NCBI RefSeq assembly: GCF_026210795.1
Contig: NC_089432.1
Coordinates: 4,960,001-5,024,000, forward strand
From: Rhizophagus irregularis
Taxonomy: Eukaryota > Glomeromycota > Glomeromycetes > Glomerales > Glomeraceae
Reading direction: 5' to 3'
DNA length: 64,000 bases
The position numbers were made by a program, and so were the translations under genes. Of this stretch, positions 48,210 to 59,842 are shown one piece after another; position 1 is the stretch's first letter; each line of letters begins with the position of its first letter. The notes beneath the pieces were generated by a model, which saw only the letters and a program-made list of their open reading frames with translations, had not been told where the DNA came from and ran no database searches.

Positions 48210-48603
48210 TTCTTATAAGTGAAATTAAAAAAAGATTTTGTAGAATAATTTCTATTGGTTGTACTAGAAGTACGTGAGCTTATTATTTTAATTCTATCCA
48301 ATAATTTGTTACGTAAGAAATTAAAATATTTATCTTGTATATGACGAGGAATAACTCTTTGTGAAGAAAAAAAATGCGTAAGCATACAGCTAATTTGATA
48401 TTTGTGGCTGGAAAATGAACTTGTGTTGATATAATAAATCAGTTTAGTCTTCATATGATAATCATTTGTGTGTATCTTCAAATGAATTTCATTGGCGTTT
48501 TGATTCTGATGATTAGCAAGCTCAAAAAAGAAACTCCTAGATCGGCGGATTTCATAAATCTTGTTATAACCAGATTGGTTTGGCGTAGTCACGTGAAATT
48601 TTT

Positions 48604-48870
48604 TCAGGGAGACCAAGAGAGTATTTTTTTCTGGTCCTTAGGTAATTTTTTTGAAAAAAAATTATTATTTTGTTGAATAGAGTTATTATTAACTGGAAAA
48701 TAATCATCAATATCCAGGGCAAAAATATCCTTTGTTGTGAGAACATTTGACATGTCGTCTTCAGGTGGGTGGTATTGATAGTCATCTACTGACGGTGAAG
48801 GTTCACCTAGTTGAATAAAAGAGTGTGAATAACTAGACCAGTCTATTTTGACATAATTTGAAGAAGTCAT
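48604..48870 (-). CDS. Small acidic ORF at the 5' end of the 46.1-kb retroposon
   Basis: 88 codons, MTSSNYVKIDWSSYSHSFIQ..., acidic (DDYQYHPPEDDMS, ALDIDDYFPVNN). It is the part absent from the related fragment at 24060-24462. No domain recognised; may be the N-terminus of the main protein before a break. Confidence 0.35.
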   Translation of the reverse strand: MTSSNYVKIDWSSYSHSFIQLGEPSPSVDDYQYHPPEDDMSNVLTTKDIFALDIDDYFPVNNNSIQQNNNFFSKKLPKDQKKILSWSP

Positions 48871-49064
48871 ATTCCTTTAGGTATGGAAATAATAAGAACA
48901 GAAAAACCTCGTATTGCGACCAGCGGCGCCCAGTTGGGCCTCCTCCCCTTTGAAGTTTTCTTAGAAAACTATAAAAATGAACACAACGCTATATTACTGC
49001 AAAAAATTATCAAAAATAAAAAAGGGAAAGAGTTTTTTTTTTTCCTATTAGTATTAAATCAAAT

Positions 49065-49913
49065 TAACGTTGTGACACGCCCCATAGGATATTAAAATAA
49101 AATATCATATGTTGCCACCGACGTGTTAAGTTCGAATAATATCTATGCTTGGTTTAAGAATAAAATTAGTTACAAAACATTAATAAACCATTAATTAAAA
49201 ATAATTAATGTGGCACTTTTTGCTCATAAGAAAAAGGCTAAAAGAATGTGTTAGTTTATTATTAAGGACGAACTAAAATTTTTATTTTCCAAAAATTGAA
49301 CTGCGGAATTTCCTATCGAAATCCACTTGTATTTATACATTTTTAAGAAAAATATTTCTCATATTTTCTATCTTTTCTAATAAAATTTGAAGATCTATTA
49401 TCATATGTCTATCTCGTTACACTAAACTAAACTATAAATATAATTTTATCGGCTAATTATTTACCCATCGGTTAATTATTTATCCTTCGGCTAATTATTT
49501 ATCCTTATTCTATTTTATTGTATTTTTCAATTATTACAACGTCTATGAAATTGTAACTGTTACGCAAAATCTTGCTCACATGATTTCTGATGTCATATGA
49601 CTATCTGATATACAGTACATTTGTGTATATGTCGATTTCTGATTATATTGATATACAACTGCAGATTTTTTTTTTTTTTTAAATAGTAATGCACTTTATT
49701 AAGATATTTAGGATTTAAAATAAATCCATAACTGTATACAAAAGCACTTAGAGCAAAAAAAGTTCGAGACCTTCTAAATCCTATAACTGAGTTAACCTAT
49801 CTAAAATTCTAATATAAAATCTAAACTAATACATTGTGTTCGATTCTATAATTATTTTGTTTAATTACGTTACTATTCTAAAGTTTATATGATGTTTTTG
49901 GATTTTTTGCTAT
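49065..49913. other. gene-free AT-rich stretch
   Basis: Contains three near-identical words CGGCTAATTATTTATCC (49450-49500) in tandem. No coding signal. Confidence 0.5.
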
Positions 49914-49922
49914 TTTCTATGT

Positions 49923-51119
49923 AAAGCTCCGAACGGTTCCGGTTTGAACCGGGAACCGATCCGGAACCGGCAAAAAATTCGGTTCGGTTCTCGGTTCTGT
50001 TTTGGACTTGGAACCGTCCGGTTCGGTTCGGTTCTATCCGAAATTAAGAAAAAATGCGAAAAAACGAATATACGACTATCCAGTGATCGTACAAGGACGA
50101 GCCATAGCTCGTTGGAATCCTCTCATCGAGACGCGTCGAATGGTGGTAAAATCAAGTCTCTAGCATCGATAGATCACGAGATAGCACATGGTGAGTGTTT
50201 CTTAAAAAATTTGCATTAGAAAACGATCCATTGATGCTAGAGACATGAATTTACCACCATTCGACGCATCTCGACGTGACGAATCTAATGAGCTATAATT
50301 CGTCCTTTTACAATCACTGGATGGTCGTGTATTCGTTTTTTCGCATTTTTTTTTAAATTTTCGAATGTCAAAAATTAAAATTCTGATACAAGCGATTAAA
50401 CGCCATCTATTGATCACACAAAGACGAATATTAGCTCATTGGATTCGTCTCACTGAGACGAGTCGAATGGTGGTAAAATGATGTCACTAGCATCGATAGA
50501 TCGTTTTCTAATGCGAATTGTTTAAGAAACACTCACCATGGGCTATCTCACGATCTATCGATGCTAGAGACTTGATTTTACCACCATTCGACTCGTGTCA
50601 GTGAGACGAATCCAATGAGCTAAAATCGTCTTTGTGTGATCAATAGATGGCGTTTAATCGCTTGTATCGGAATTTTAATTTTTGACGTTCAAAAATTTAA
50701 AAAAAAATGCGAAAAAACGAATATACGACCATCCAGTGATTGCAAAAAGACGAATTATAGCTCATTAGATTCGTCTCGTTGAGATGCGTCGAATGGTGGT
50801 AAATTCATGTCTCTAGCATCAATGGATCGTTTTCTAATACAAATTTTTTAAGAAACACTCGCCATGTTCTATCTCGTGATCTATCGATGCTAGAGACTTG
50901 ATTTTACCACCATTCGACGCGTCTCGATGAGAGGATTCCAACGAGATATGGCTCGTCCTTGTACGATCTCTGGATGGTCGTGTATTCATTTTTTCGCATT
51001 TTTCTTAATTTCGGATAGAACCGAACTGAACCGGACGGTTCCGGTTCGGTTCCATTTCGGTTTTCGGTTCTACCCGAACTGCAAAAAAACCGAACCGAAC
51101 CGACCCGTTCGGAGCTTTA
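49923..51119. mobile_element. 1.2-kb nested palindrome (foldback, MULE-like)
   Basis: The left half pairs with the right half over its full length: AAAGCTCCGAACGGTTCCGG at the start, GTTCGGAGCTTT at the end, centre near 50520. Flanks carry the 9-bp repeat TTTCTATGT (49914-49922, 51120-51128), as expected for Mutator-like elements. Each half is itself an inverted repeat, so the core (TCGAATGGTGGTAAA...TCTCTAGCATCGAT) appears four times in alternating orientation. GC content is well above the surroundings. The frames crossing it are by-products. No transposase. Confidence 0.85.
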
Positions 51120-51750
51120 TTTCTATGTTTTGAGGCTTTAACTATTTTCTAAAATATTATTAAACTATTCGTGAAAAAAAGAAAAATACAAAACCTAAAT
51201 GATGAAATAAATCATAAAAAGCATTTAAAATAAAGTTAAAAAATTTTTTTAAAAATCTTCAAAAGAAAAAAACTATACTTTTCATGGAAAATATCATAGT
51301 CATCTTGGATCAAATACTCTATTGACCTTCGATTGCTCGATCAAGTTCCAGTATTGCTTTTCCTAAAAAAAAAATTTTTAATTTATTAAAATTTTTTGGA
51401 ATAATTTGTTCATTCTTTATCAGAATTTCCCTTTCTCCCTGCTTTTGCACAACACGCTTTTTGTTTTTATTAGTCTTTTCTTCATTGTCATCATCCGATA
51501 TTTCCACCGCTTTCTTTTTCCCTTTATTTGATGGCAAGGTTGGCATTTTTTCCAATTCTTCAAGTCTTCCTTTAAAGGTACTGTTTAAATTATCCAATTC
51601 TTCGTGTTCTTTTAAAGTTCTTGGAATTGTTGAAATATGATCGGTTGGTGGCTTGGCGCTTCAACAAATTCATCCTTCTTTTTTTGTTGAGGAGTTTTGA
51701 ATCTGTTGATTCCAAAACGTTTCTTGTATGTTCCATTTTCACCAATCAAT

Positions 51751-52564
51751 TTATCCTGACTTTTTATCTTCAACCCATCTTTCATCCATTGTCGATTTGT
51801 AAATTGCCTTTAATAAGTCATTTTCATTGTTAAAATATATCAAAATATATTTAATTTTGTTTATTTTGATTATTTTTGAAAAATGGCCTCCGTATTTTTG
51901 ATTCATTGTCTTCAAATTCTCATATTTTGGCATCCCTGGTAAATCATTAAATTTTTTATATGCTTGCCATTCATATCTTTTCTTTATGTCTGTAGGGCTC
52001 ATTTTTTGCATCAAACATCCTAAAAAAAATAGTACTGATTGTTTTTTTTGATTGCTATATTGGATCCTCCTTTCATGAATTTTCATCCATTTCATTTGTT
52101 AGGCGAATTCGTGCTCAAACAGTTTTATATTTATAGTTCCATTCGACCTCTAATCTCTCTATATAGCCTACATTTTTTAAACTTTTGTATATTACCTCGT
52201 CCTTCCAATAAGCCAGAAAGTCATAAAATTTTAAGTCACGTGATCATTCGGCAAAATGTTCTTTCAAGTAATCATCGTCGGAAGTTATTTTAACTGGAAT
52301 TTAAGTGATCTTCCCCTTTTTTATTTCTTGTGTAGATGATTTCTTTTTTTTGGATTTTCTGCACTGATCGTGGCTTTTTGTCTTACTTTTCTGCTTGCTT
52401 GATGCGGTAATCTTGCTCGTTGTCTCTATTTCTTCTAATTTTGTCACGTCATTTTCTAAGGATTTTATTCGTTCCTCTGCAATCTTTTTTTCCTTTTCTA
52501 AAATGTCTATCTTTTCTTTATCTTCCCTACTTTTGACTTTCAGAAGTTCTAATTCATCCTTCAT
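51751..52564 (-). pseudogene. Coiled-coil and RRM-like coding part of the 51.3-kb retroposon
   Basis: EKIDILEKEKKIAEERIKSL gives a coiled coil; then VGYIERLEVEWNYKYKTV aligns with LGTVHRITIKKHYKYQSM of ORF2 at 14759; then DIKKRYEWQAYKKF and QKYGGHFSKI with KYILIYFNNENDLLKAIYKS match the second RRM-like unit and the fragment at 24643. Frames change several times. Confidence 0.7.
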
Positions 52565-52589
52565 TTTCGTTATATAACTACCCCAGCCA

Positions 52590-52805
52590 CACCGGCAAAA
52601 TTTTGCACACAGGGCCGCATTATGGCGTTATGCACTAACACGTGAAAATAAACAGTGACGAATAAGTTGTGATGAATAAGGTTTTACCTGCTCGAAAAAA
52701 ACTAAGTCCCTCAGATAAATATAAACAGTGAAACTCGGATGGAGTGTGACGATGTGATGAATAAAAAGTGATCACGTGACTGTGCAAAAATTGCCGGTGC
52801 GACTG
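52590..52805. mobile_element. About 215-bp MITE inside the 51.3-kb retroposon
   Basis: Ends CACACCGGCAAAATTTTGCA and TGCAAAAATTGCCGGTGCG are inverse to each other, possibly extended outward by CCCAG/CTGGG. The interior matches 20046-20215. It separates ORF1 from the coiled-coil part. Confidence 0.65.
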
Positions 52806-53172
52806 GGCTAGTTTTCGTTACATCTACTGCTGCGCCTTCTTTTACTGCGCCTTCTATGGAAATTCCCAGGAGTATTTTTTCTAAAATTCTTTTGATGGTT
52901 TCGCCGCCTAGTTTCATTGTAAAAACAGCGAAATCTATTAGAATATTTTCATTCATATGCATATGCCTGTCATTCCTTTCATCTCTTATTCCTATTTTTA
53001 TGTTGCCTGGTGGAAATAATATATCTTCATCCAAATATTTCTTTTCATATTCTTCCAAACTTATACGCTTGTAATATGTTATACACCTTGCAAAGTCGTA
53101 TATGTATTCTATCCCAAAACCTGTAAAGCCTCTATAGTATTCGTTCATGTATTGTTTGAGAGTCTCTTCCAT
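52790..53172 (-). pseudogene. ORF1 of the 51.3-kb retroposon
   Basis: MEETLKQYMNEYYRGFTGFG..., about 120 codons before the frame enters the MITE. Its place and the run NENILIDFAVFTMKLGGETI parallel the helical N-terminal ORF at 14231. Predicted helical, no catalytic motif. Confidence 0.55.
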
Positions 53173-53285
53173 TTTTGTTATGTAAAATATGTATTTATTA
53201 TATGTTTTGCTAATAAAATTTAAAATTTTTCTTTCGTAAAAATTTGGTCCGAAAGATCGTCAGGAAGAGTTTCCACAACTGCAGA

Positions 53286-54395
53286 TTTGTGTACATTAGA
53301 TTAACTTAATAAATGATATTGGTTTTATTTACATATGTAGGAGCAGTAATCCCGCAGACCCGCACCCATAATAAAAATAGTTTACTATTTTTAGCATCAC
53401 AATTTGGGGAAAGTTTACTTTATTTTTATCATTTATTAGTTGCGCGTTTTTTTCAAGTTTTTTTTATTTCTATAAGTAAAAATGTAATAATTTTATAACA
53501 CATGATTTAATACTTTTATTTTCATGTTTTGATCTATTTATATTATAATATATTTTTTTCTTTATTAAATATAAAATATTACAATGAAACTAATTAAATA
53601 AAAGGTATTTTTCGTTAGAAATATTTGAAATATTTATAAAAAAATATTTTTATTAAAAAAACATAATATATTACACATAAAATATATAAAATATTCAAAT
53701 GAAGAAAGAAAAAAATAAAAAAAACAAAGACTTAGAATATTTTATTTTTTTATTTTTTAACAAGAAAAAAAACAAAAAAAAACTCGGTTAACGCACATAA
53801 CTTAAATAAATATTTTAAAAAGATCACGGGTGCAGGGTTACGTAGTAGTAGTGTAGTTATTTTTATCATTGTTTATATTATTCTATATTATTTATTTTCT
53901 TTATTTGTAATATTTATATTATATATGATTTTTATTAAGAGTCATTGTAGGATAATTAGCTCAATAGTTATTCACTGATAGAATATGTCATTTGTGTTCT
54001 ATTAAAAAGTGGCTTATAATAAGGAAATATCACTATTGTAATCACTTAGTTACACTACGATGAAACAATAACAATCAAATAGATATGATGTCAATACTAT
54101 ATCCACAGATTAGATGTCATTTGATATCAGAAGAAAAAAAAGATGGAGAAATAGATATAAATATACCTTCTGCCAACTCGTTGATATAAGTCATATAGGT
54201 TATAATAAGATATATGAAGTTATATTAAGTCATATTCCCTTAAGTAATATACTTCCATCACCTTTTATCACTTTTTACTGTTTTGTTGTAAACTCATAAC
54301 CTTACGTTTATTTAATAAAATCGGTAAACTTCAGTTTATTTTAACTTGTTGTTTCTGTGTATTATTATAAGATTCGTCTTATAACCGTCGTGTGC
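53286..54395. other. gene-free AT-rich stretch
   Basis: No gene. A word near 54195 (GGTTATAATAAGATATATGAAG) weakly resembles 48565-48545 read in inverse, so a small retroposon scrap may be present. Confidence 0.4.
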
Positions 54396-54992
54396 CAGTG
54401 TTCGGCAAATGACTTGAAATGAACAAATGACTCAAATGACAAGTCATTTGTCATTTGTCATTTGCAACTCAAATGACCTGTCATTTGAGTCATTTGAAAA
54501 ATATTAAATATTCTGAGAATTTTTACTAATTATTTTGTTTATTTTAATTAAGAAAACAAAAATATTAAAACAAAATTGGTTTAATATATATAATCAAAAA
54601 AGTTCCAATAGTAGCTAGGGGATAGGTAAATAAACGGGGGGGCCAACTCAAGGTTACACAGGCTGATCAGTGATCGGACAGAACTGAAGCCTTATAAAAC
54701 TGGTTACACAAGCGAAGCCTCGATATTAAAAATTTAGTTTTTTTAGTTTTTCTCGCCACATATACATAGAAAAGCAGCCGATCTCAAAAACTAAGACCAT
54801 TTATGCTAGCTCTAAATAAACGAATTGTTTTTATCAAAATCGAACCACTGTAGCTTTGCAAGGGTTACTTTTTTTCTTGTTAATTTATAAAAACATATTG
54901 AAAAGTTATCATTTTATCGTTTCATGCTTTTATTGCGTGAATTTTGGCTTTAACAAGTACTTTATTCTGTAAATTTTGGCTTCGCTATATTA

Positions 54993-56486
54993 CTATTCTA
55001 CAAAAATTTGTCCTTTTGATATGGCTTCATTGGAGAAGGGAGTTTCTTTTTTAAGGTGATCCAAAATTAAAAATATTAAACTTTTTTTTTTCTTGTACCT
55101 TGCTTTGTCCCCAAAGGCCCAAAGTAACCACTGTAACTCACTTACTAAAAACATTTTTGAAAATTCTTCTTCAGCGCCATCCAATTTTGCCCAGATTTGA
55201 AGCTGTACTAATGCAAGAATAGGATCCTTTGGAACGTTAGATTTTTTCATCAATGTATGTGTATTTTTAGTTTTGGAGGTTTTGGATGAATTTTGAATAT
55301 CATTTCGCATGGCTTTCAGGTTTTCTCTAAGACTTGAGGTGCCTTTCTCAGGAATGAGATCATTGAATTTTCGCCAAGACTTTTGCCTACTCTTCATATA
55401 GATAGAAATAATTCGTTCGTAAAGAAAATTTTTAGCGTCATCTTTTAATTCCTGTTTTTCAGGTTCATGTATAGAGAGCATTTGACTGGAAATATTAAGA
55501 AGTGCGTTAAAAGCTCCTAACAATAGTGAGTTGCACATTAAACTATTATTTATATAATGCAGAATATTGGGACCAAGTTCTTTGTGCTTTTCAAATAACA
55601 ATATTATTAATGACTCCATTTTGTACATGAATTTTAAAAAATCTTGGCCTGGAACTACATTTGTCGTCTGTGATCGAACATCTTTTTCATAGACAACTTG
55701 TTCTGAGCTTAGAATCATGAGGTGAGCACGAATGATATCAAATTTGGGATGTGATCTTATTATTTTATCACTTTTTGTTAATTTATATATAACCCATCCA
55801 ATGATGTAAGAAAACTTTAATGCTTCAGCTGGTTCTAAAACAAGAATTTTTTCAGGTTCCAGATAAGAATCAGCCAAAAAATGAGTGTGTATACTATTTG
55901 GTGTTGTTTTCTTACTAAAAGTGAGTTTGATTACATTTTGTAAAAGTAAGTATGCAATAAGCCTTTGAGTTGGAGAATCATTTAAATTAGTTATAGAAAG
56001 AAAGTCTTGATACCAAATCCCTGAACATTGATAATTATTAAGATAAATTTCAAGGTGAGAACTCCAACTGGCTAACCATTGAATTCCTGTTTTTTTTGGA
56101 ATAGCTTCACTCGCCATTTTTTTAATAATGTCTTGCCATTTATGTAGTAATTTATCAATAGAATCCTGGTAAAGTATAGTTTCTATAAGATTACATCGTT
56201 CCTTTTGAAAGAAAGCAATTCTAACATTTTCTTGATTAACGTGTTCATCATGTGATTCTAACGGAATCTCAATTCTCCCCATAATCAAATTGTCTGCGAG
56301 AAGGTTTTTAAAGACATTACTAGAAAGAGATGATAATTGTGCCAAACGGATAAAGTGCTTCTGATCGGTAATATTTTCATCATTTTTTACTGAAATTTTT
56401 TTATCTTTTCGATAGTCTCTAATTGTTAAATAATATTTTAGATAATATTTGTATGAATAGGGACAATGGCGTACAAGTAAGGACAT
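54993..56486 (-). CDS. 497-aa companion ORF of the P-like transposon, unknown function
   Basis: Uninterrupted from MSLLVRHCPYSYKYYLKYYL to FSNEAISKGQIFVE. Largely helical, with no recognised domain. Notable parts: WQDIIKKMASEAIPKKTGIQ, EPAEALKFSYIIGWVIYKLT (possibly buried helix rather than membrane), and KEFNDLI-like basic segment RQKSWRKFNDLIPEKGTSSL. It begins 13 bp past the last transposase frame on the same strand and lies inside the TIRs. It could be the transposase C-terminal region continued through an intron, or a separate protein. The EPAEALKFSYIIGWVIYKLTKSD segment resembles the end region of P/THAP9-type proteins (..Y.aGyi..kl), which favours the first. Unlike the transposase frames it has no stop. 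Confidence 0.65.
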   Translation of the reverse strand: MSLLVRHCPYSYKYYLKYYLTIRDYRKDKKISVKNDENITDQKHFIRLAQLSSLSSNVFKNLLADNLIMGRIEIPLESHDEHVNQENVRIAFFQKERCNLIETILYQDSIDKLLHKWQDIIKKMASEAIPKKTGIQWLASWSSHLEIYLNNYQCSGIWYQDFLSITNLNDSPTQRLIAYLLLQNVIKLTFSKKTTPNSIHTHFLADSYLEPEKILVLEPAEALKFSYIIGWVIYKLTKSDKIIRSHPKFDIIRAHLMILSSEQVVYEKDVRSQTTNVVPGQDFLKFMYKMESLIILLFEKHKELGPNILHYINNSLMCNSLLLGAFNALLNISSQMLSIHEPEKQELKDDAKNFLYERIISIYMKSRQKSWRKFNDLIPEKGTSSLRENLKAMRNDIQNSSKTSKTKNTHTLMKKSNVPKDPILALVQLQIWAKLDGAEEEFSKMFLVSELQWLLWAFGDKARYKKKKSLIFLILDHLKKETPFSNEAISKGQIFVE

Positions 56487-56499
56487 TTGTTAAATAAAA

Positions 56500-59400
56500 T
56501 TATAATATATACCTTCTTTCTAATGTAGTAATGCCAGCTCTAGTACTATCAGCTTTTCCATAATTAATACTTTTTACTTCAGATGAAACTAATGCTGTCA
56601 CTTGATATTTATTTAGAGCATGTCCATAAGATTTGAGAGTATGTGTTGAGGAGTCCCCACCAAGTTCACGAATATTACCAAAAAGCCCTTCAAGCATATC
56701 TTGTGAAATGCGTCTTGGTTGAATCATTGAACCTGGATACTTTTTCAAAAAATAGTTAATCATTCCAAGAAATCCATTAATAGATAAAATCAAATCAAAT
56801 TGGCATTGTGATGAAATCCATTCTTTAGGATCTTTTTTTTGTTTATTACCATCTACAAACCAATTATATATTTCTTTTAAAGTATTAATACGTGGATCTT
56901 CTAAAGATTGAAAACTGATTTTACTATGCATAATTTGACGATATTTTCGTGAATATTTACTAAATTCCTATAAAAAAAGTAAATATTTTAAAAATTATAA
57001 AATTATATTAATTGTAATAATTATTTTGTACTTACTCTTGTTCCTTCTGAGATTTTTTTAAGTTCATCAATAGATGCCAATGCATCTTCAACTTCTTTTG
57101 ATATAGTATGTTCTGCAAGATCAACACGCATCTTGCTCCATGAAGTTAACCATATATGACGTTTTGTAAGTTTTGTAGCTTGAGCTGTTGCATGTTTAAT
57201 TGTATGATCATATACGCCTTTTATGTGCTTCCAACTAATCTCCTTTCCATTAAACATTATTTCTCTGGAATTTTTTTCATCTATATGGCTTTTTGATAAG
57301 TTATTTCTTAATTTCTTAAATACATGTGTAGGATCACTAATAAAGAACCAATCTTCTCCAGTAATAGGATTTATTGTTTTATAATTTGTTGAAAGTCATT
57401 CAATATCATGAACAGGTCGAAGAAATTCACTAATATGATGATTAAAAACTTGCCATTCTTCAATAGGTTTATTTTTTGATCCAGGAATTTCTACAGTAAA
57501 TATTGATGTAATAGAATCAAAATTTGTAATTTTTCCTAAATACCATTGATTATCTTTTGGATTTTTAAATTCACAAAATTCATTAATATTCCATTCTGAT
57601 TTTAAAGGTGTTTGTGGACGAATAAAAGCTCGATCAATTGTAATTTTTGTAAAACTATCCCAATCAAGCTGACGTACAGTAAACTTTGTCTTTTCAAAAT
57701 TGCTATCTACAATTTCTGCTACATGATAAGATTTTTTGTCTTTTCTGAAATTAACTTCTACAAGATCACCAGATGACCACTTTGATGCATACCAATCAAA
57801 CCTTTTGATATGGTTTCTATTTTCACCTGCTCCATCACAAATTGAACCAATTGTATGTATACCTATACATTCTAATTTTGCTGCAAGACTAAAAATCAAT
57901 GTGTTTAAGTTATGTGCTGTCATATTATTAATGCCATAATATGATATAGGAAAAGAAAAATTATGAGTTATTGAATGCCAAACAAATTGGTGAACTTGAG
58001 TTGCAAGTTTGCGATCCTGTTTTTCAGATATAGAATTAGATAGGGAATTCTTTTCTTTTAATATTTCATGTTGACATTGTATGGCAAATTCTTGATATTC
58101 TTGCATTTCATTTTCAAAATCCAAATAGCCGACATAACAATTTTCACGTTGACTCCAAAGAAGACCTATAATTTCAAATAATTTATTTCAAAGTTAGTTA
58201 TATGTATTTGTTTAAAAACAGTTAAAAATAAATAAATAACCTTTTTGAATTTTAAATTAATCATGTGAAAAAAACCCTATTCGTCCATATCCCCAAACTT
58301 TATTTGTTGTTAAACTTGCTAACATTTGATGAGCAATTTTGTCTTGCCATCCCGAACATTGTTCATTTTCATTTATGTAACTTTTAAGTGTGGAGATTGA
58401 TGGTAAATGCATAATTGTTTTCATTGCATTATAAGCCGCATATCCAGATTTACTATATACAGATATAGCCCAGCGCAAAAACCTGCAATAAAGAAATATT
58501 AAATTTTTTTTTTGCAAATGAATTACCATTATTTGTTTTACTTACATTGGATGATATCTTGTTCCATTCAGCTTTTTTGCTTGAATGTGAATAAGTTCTT
58601 GAAAAATAGGATGCAAGTTTGAAATATCTACATTTTTGCTAGCAATATTTTCAGAAACAGTATGAACAACATTTGCAATTTTAGTTGACACTTGTATTTC
58701 TTCTTTTTCTATTTTTTCTTGCAATCGTTCTTTTATATTTGAGATTGTTTAATTTTCAATTTAATAATTTTTCGTTGTTCATTAACTTTTTCTGCAAGAA
58801 CATCTTTAGATGCATGTATGACTTTCATAGAATTTATGCCAGCCAAATATCTTCGACGAATTTGCTGCATTGTTTTTTGTAATTTTTTACAATTCTTACA
58901 CATATCATTATTATTTTCTGCCACAAGTATGCAGTCTATACGTCAGTATGCTTCACCTGGTTGACCTTGTTTTTCCAAAAAAGCAAAAGGAACGTGCTCT
59001 TTATTGCTAGTTTGTGCATTATTAATAAGCTGAGTTCCTCGAATGTATACTACATCACTAAAACCTTAAATTTCAAAATATTTGTTTAAAAAAATATATA
59101 TACATATATAAAATTATATAGTAATAACTTTTAAATTACCATTAGTGTTTTGTCCATAACAAATTCTAAGAGAAAAAATATATTGTGTAAGGATTTTTAT
59201 TTCGTCAAGAGATCTTTTCATTGGTTTGGCAGGAAAAGGAAGATGTGCTTCTTGTAATATTTTATCAAAAACACAAACTTCATATCCAAGTAAAACACCT
59301 TTAGCTATAATTATCATTTTCTTCTCTAATTGTCCCTCTCTTCCAAAAAAATGAAACTCAAGACCATCAGTAATTTTTTGTACTATAGTTCCCAAAAATA

Positions 59401-59842
59401 TTCCCTCTAGAAAAATCTTTTTTTGAATTAACGAAAAAATTTCCTCAAGACTTGTATACGTAGATGTTTTCCAGTATGAAGAATAATTTGATTCACCAAG
59501 AATTGATGCAATTGATGGGCTATTAGGATTTGGTTCCAAAAAAATAGTTGCAAAAGCTGACCTATGTCCTTTAAATAATCTTAAATTTTTTAGTGCAGTT
59601 ATCCATTTAGAGAAAGTATCATACTTTCGATCATTCTTAACACTGTATATATAAGCTTTTTTTTCCTTTGCGTCAAACATTATCACGCCCTCAAAGTATT
59701 TATCCAATGCCGGGAAAAAATAAACGGTTTTTCCTTTGAGATCAGGCCTGATATGCACAAGTTCTTGCAGTGTTTCTATCTTTTTTTGCTTTTTTACTGG
59801 TGGGGAATCACTGGTACCCTTAAAAGATCGTTTTTCTTGATT
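56500..59842 (-). pseudogene. P-superfamily transposase with Tudor/Agenet-like insert, broken
   Basis: Minus-strand exons by reading and GT-AG signals. Order: charged N-terminal region (59842-59128), a CKNCKKLQ...QQIRRRY coiled segment (58924-58733), the HTH-proximal RWAISVYSKSGYAAYNAM and LPSISTLKSYI, the catalytic part with FFSHD (first Asp), HQFVWHSITHNFSFPISYY and CDGAGENRNHIKRF (second Asp), then an insert with two Tudor/Agenet-like units (DLVEVNFRKDKKSYHVAEIV; NEFCEFKNPKDNQWYLGKIT), then FFISDPTHVFKKLRNNLSKS and QDMLEGLFGNIRELGG (likely catalytic Glu). These motifs are those of P-element/THAP9 transposases. Damage seen: TGA in EAY*RIDC near 58943, a frameshift near 58738, TAA after FFSHD near 58257, TGA after PVHDIE near 57396. 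No THAP zinc finger was found. Confidence 0.8.

Larger units (their letters stand above)
46101..49045 (-). mobile_element. Non-LTR-like retroposon, minus strand, (TAAA)n tail
   Basis: Target repeats of 16 bp with two mismatches: TAGTATTAGATCAAGT (46085-46100) and TAGTATTAAATCAAAT (49049-49064). On the minus strand it starts GG-A(11)-CTCTTTCCC at 49045 and ends with TAAA units. Minus-strand ORFs at 48870-48604, 48209-47802 and 47841-47020; the last two abut in different frames. Region 46190-46300 is the inverse of 45005-45110 in the neighbouring element, so the two share a 3' end. No RT found; broken in a few places and older than the 14.1-kb insertion. Confidence 0.75.
51300..53285 (-). mobile_element. 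Second RRM-family retroposon, decayed
   Basis: Read on the minus strand: a leader with GGAAACTCTTCCTGAC near 53280 (compare the head motif), ORF1 from 53172, a coiled-coil part (52564-52301), RRM-like parts (about 52230-51751) and a charged C-terminus (51597-51319). This is the same gene order as ORF1-ORF2 at 14231-16099. The 3' end and target repeats are not clear. A MITE is inserted at about 52590-52805. Confidence 0.7.

Noticed and set aside
49944-51133. Open frames in the palindrome (49944-50219, 50202-50417, 50927-51133)
   Set aside because: They follow the symmetry of the palindrome and have no start context or domain.
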